Source: Desulfobulbaceae bacterium UBA2775
Lineage (GTDB): Bacteria; Desulfobacterota; Desulfobulbia; Desulfobulbales; Desulfocapsaceae
Assembly (NCBI GenBank): GCA_002352445.1
Contig: DEIL01000324.1
Span: forward strand, 347-9,457
Reading direction: 5' to 3'
DNA length: 9,111 nucleotides
Shown: positions 6,988 through 9,111 of the stretch, one piece after another
Layout of the letters: every line of letters starts with the position of its first letter
How positions within the stretch are numbered: the first letter of the stretch is position 1
Program-made: the position numbers and the translations under genes
Notes under the pieces: generated by a model
Seen by the model: only the letters and a program-made list of their open reading frames with translations
The model's database searches: none
What the model was told of the DNA's origin: nothing

Positions 6988-7530
6988 TTACTCCCCTTCT
7001 CCTGCCAGGGTAAGGCCAAGATCAAACGCCCTCTTGTTCATCTCCAGAAAACTTTTCGGTACCTTGTCACCGATAGCCTTCATTACAGATTGCGGCCGCA
7101 GCAGTTCGGTGCTGCCGATCAAGGCACCGAGTACACAGATATTAAAAACAATTGGTTTGCCTATTTCTTTCATTACAGTCTCGTACATGGGCAACTCTGT
7201 CTGCCTTGCATCTACCTTTTTAGTTGTTTCAACAAAACGGCTGTCAGTGATCAACGTTCCACCTGGTCTGATAATAGCAGAATAGAGGTTATACGCTTCC
7301 TGGGTCAAACAGACCAGAATATTTGGCTGAACAACGCCGGGATAATTAATAGGTTCATCAGAGAGAATAATATCACTCCGGGTGGCACCCCCTCTTGCCG
7401 CAGCGCCGTAGCTCTGAGACTGAGCGGCTTCCATACCCTCGTACATAACTGCAGCCTCCGCCAGAATAATAGCAGCTGTAATTACCCCCTGACCGCCTGA
7501 TCCTGAGAATACAAGTCGAATATGCTTCAT
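6988..7530 (-). CDS. korC: 2-oxoacid:ferredoxin oxidoreductase, gamma subunit (KorC)
   Basis: Gamma subunit of a cytoplasmic 2-oxoacid:ferredoxin oxidoreductase, probably 2-oxoglutarate + CoA + oxidised ferredoxin to succinyl-CoA + CO2 + reduced ferredoxin. The 180-residue length is normal for the family. The N-terminal glycine-rich GSGGQGV (10-16) and SQSYGAAARGG (38-48) are hallmarks of this domain. The start at 7530 overlaps the korB stop by four bases (ATGA), and AGGAG lies eight bases upstream, so translation is coupled. It is the last gene of the leftward operon, ended by the terminator at 6921-6957. Substrate is inferred from the KorA/KorB partners; related pyruvate and ketoisovalerate enzymes share this subunit type. 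Confidence 0.93.
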   Translation of the reverse strand: MKHIRLVFSGSGGQGVITAAIILAEAAVMYEGMEAAQSQSYGAAARGGATRSDIILSDEPINYPGVVQPNILVCLTQEAYNLYSAIIRPGGTLITDSRFVETTKKVDARQTELPMYETVMKEIGKPIVFNICVLGALIGSTELLRPQSVMKAIGDKVPKSFLEMNKRAFDLGLTLAGEGE

Positions 7531-8336
7531 GACGTTTTCTCCTTCATTGCAAAGGCAATTACCTTCTCATACTCTGCACAATATTCCGGTTTATCCGTAT
7601 CAACAAAGATACCTCGCGGGGTCAGGACCGGATTTTTTTCCAGAGCCTTGGAACCTATCTTTGCCGTATTAGTTTTATGAAGCTCAAGCATGGATACGGC
7701 ATCCCCTTCCTTGTTCTTCCTGCCATAATGGGTCGGACACTGGGAGAGGATTTCAACCACCGAAAAACCTTTATGCTGTATTGCCTGTTTCAGGATATCG
7801 GTGGACTCTTTTACGTGATAAGCTGTTGAACGGGCAACAAAGGAAGCCCCCGCAGCCGTAGCAAGCTCAACCACATCAAAATTATTGTCTATGGTGGTAT
7901 ACGGGGCGGTAGTTGCCTTAATACCAACACCGGACAGAGGAGAAAACTGACCACCAGTCATACCGTAAATACGATTGTTCATGACAATTGCAGTGATATC
8001 AATATTTCTTCTTGCCGCATGGATGAAATGATTTCCACCGATTGCAAGGGCGTCACCATCTCCCATGGGTACAATGACATTAAGGTGAGGCCTGCTCAGT
8101 TTCACTCCTGTAGCGCATGCCAGTGCACGTCCATGCATGGTATGCAGAGAATGAAAGTCAACATAACCGGAAATTCTGGCGGAACACCCTATACCAGAGG
8201 TCATGACTATATCTTTTTTTTCCAACTCCAGCTCTTCGATTGCGCGGAGCAGGGAGTTGAGAATAGTACCATGCCCACAGCCGGGGCACCACATGTGAGG
8301 GAAAAACCTCTGTCGTAAATAATCTTTAACAGCCAT
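7527..8336 (-). CDS. korB: 2-oxoacid:ferredoxin oxidoreductase, beta subunit (KorB), thiamine-pyrophosphate binding
   Basis: Catalytic subunit that binds thiamine pyrophosphate and one 4Fe-4S cluster. In its 269 residues, CPGCGHG (17-23), Cys51 in SGIGCSARI and Cys200 in SQCPTH give the four-cysteine pattern known from archaeal 2-oxoacid oxidoreductases. GDGDALAIGGNH (92-103) with Asn120-Asn121 in the MNNRIYGMTGGQ stretch is the Mg2+/thiamine pyrophosphate motif. All key residues are present. The start at 8336 lies one base after the korA stop; a GGGGAG ribosome site is inside the end of korA. The CPGCGHG and IYGMTGGQ forms fit the 2-oxoglutarate/2-oxoacid (Kor) branch better than pyruvate synthase, but the substrate is not proven by sequence. 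Confidence 0.95.
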   Translation of the reverse strand: MAVKDYLRQRFFPHMWCPGCGHGTILNSLLRAIEELELEKKDIVMTSGIGCSARISGYVDFHSLHTMHGRALACATGVKLSRPHLNVIVPMGDGDALAIGGNHFIHAARRNIDITAIVMNNRIYGMTGGQFSPLSGVGIKATTAPYTTIDNNFDVVELATAAGASFVARSTAYHVKESTDILKQAIQHKGFSVVEILSQCPTHYGRKNKEGDAVSMLELHKTNTAKIGSKALEKNPVLTPRGIFVDTDKPEYCAEYEKVIAFAMKEKTS

Positions 8337-8337
8337 A

Positions 8338-9111
8338 TTATACTCCCCTCCCCTGGATAACTCGAAAATATGTCTTTATATCTGAAGGCGTGATAAGTTT
8401 TCCGTCGATACGATTGCCGAGAAAAACCCGGCCCGGCTTCCTCACTGCAGCTTTTACCTGGGCAAGTACCTGTCCCATATTCATCTCCACCACCAAAACG
8501 GCTTTGGCACCCTCACATTTCTCCCTCACCAGTTCCCTGGGAAAAGGCCAGAGAGACTGCAGTTCAAGAACCCCCATCTTTTCACCTCTTTCCCTTCTCG
8601 CTTTTGCCAGGTGAATGGCTGATCTGGCCGACGAACCGTAGGAGATCATAATATACTCCGCCCCTTCGAGATAATGTTCTTTATATCTGGTTATCGACTG
8701 GACATTGTTCTCTATCTTGTCAACAAGATGTCTGAGCAGTCCACTGATCACCTTGGGATTAGCTGATGGAAAGCCCCACATATCATGAAAAAGTCCAGTC
8801 ACATTAAACCTGTGTTCATCGCCAAAATCTGACATGGGTAGACGGCCATCTTCCCTTGGCAGATAGGGGTGATAGTCCACATCCCTGCCAAGAGATGTCC
8901 GTAACCGATTGACAACCTCAAGTTCTCCTTCCTCTGGGATAATAAGTTTTTCGCGCATATGTCCCACGGCTTCATCAAGAAGAAGGATAACCGGTGTTCT
9001 GTAAGTCTCTGCCAGGTTGAAGGCATCGACGGTAATCTGAAACACATCCTGATGATTTGAAGCAGTCAGGGCGATGATGCTGTGATCACCATGGGTTCCC
9101 CACCGTGCCTG
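8338..9111 (-). CDS. korA: 2-oxoacid:ferredoxin oxidoreductase, alpha subunit (KorA), 5' part outside window
   Basis: 257 codons of the C-terminal part are present; family members are about 370-380 residues, so about 120 N-terminal residues lie beyond the right edge. The frame stays open to the edge, where it begins QARWGTHGDH, a conserved stretch of KorA-type alpha subunits. It continues through VILLLDEAVGHMRE (end of the pyrimidine-binding domain) into the C-terminal transketolase-like domain (ISYGSSARSAIHLA, then LWPFP and VVEMNMGQ). A GTG at 9045 falls inside this conserved domain and is not the start. The stop is one base from korB, so korA-korB-korC form one operon. Its promoter, and any partner ferredoxin gene such as korD, would be outside the window. 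Confidence 0.93.
   Translation of the reverse strand, partial: QARWGTHGDHSIIALTASNHQDVFQITVDAFNLAETYRTPVILLLDEAVGHMREKLIIPEEGELEVVNRLRTSLGRDVDYHPYLPREDGRLPMSDFGDEHRFNVTGLFHDMWGFPSANPKVISGLLRHLVDKIENNVQSITRYKEHYLEGAEYIMISYGSSARSAIHLAKARRERGEKMGVLELQSLWPFPRELVREKCEGAKAVLVVEMNMGQVLAQVKAAVRKPGRVFLGNRIDGKLITPSDIKTYFRVIQGRGV

Noticed and set aside
8799..9047. An 82-codon minus-strand frame near the right edge
   Set aside because: It overlaps korA in another frame; the korA frame carries the conserved alpha-subunit sequence.

Overview
The window looks like a chromosomal piece of an anaerobic or facultatively anaerobic Gram-negative bacterium. The basis is a ferredoxin-dependent 2-oxoacid oxidoreductase, a Tat-exported iron-sulfur protein paired with a formate-dehydrogenase-type cytochrome b, and a PEP synthase. 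A sulfate-reducer-like member of the Desulfobacterota would fit, but that is a low-confidence guess from gene content; there is no rRNA or other marker gene.

Layout, left to right. (1) Positions 1-4849, leftward: a PEP synthase gene (2459-4849) followed 26 nt later by a P2-type cation-transporting ATPase whose 3' end is cut by the left edge. (2) Positions 4850-5054: a divergent promoter region with a candidate sigma70 promoter for the PEP synthase and two short perfect palindromes. (3) Positions 5055-6661, rightward: a Tat-signal-bearing four-motif ferredoxin subunit and a four-helix dihaem cytochrome b, overlapping by one base (TAATG). They match the beta and gamma subunits of membrane formate dehydrogenases, but no catalytic alpha subunit is adjacent. 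(4) Positions 6662-6987: a gene-free, highly structured convergent intergenic region. It holds a 108-bp element that folds into one long hairpin, two smaller inverted repeats, and a strong bidirectional terminator. (5) Positions 6988-9111, leftward: korA (5' part missing), korB and korC, the subunits of a 2-oxoglutarate-type ferredoxin oxidoreductase, tightly coupled.

How the genes may work together: KorABC links 2-oxoacids and acyl-CoA to low-potential ferredoxin, and PEP synthase feeds pyruvate carbon into gluconeogenesis. The ferredoxin/cytochrome b pair would pass electrons between a periplasmic partner and the quinone pool. These are ordinary central-metabolism parts. I see no clear undescribed multi-gene system. 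The items most worth a second look are the 6669-6776 hairpin, whose mismatches are biased toward G-U pairs on the minus strand, and the orphan FdnH/FdnI-like pair with one cluster cysteine missing.
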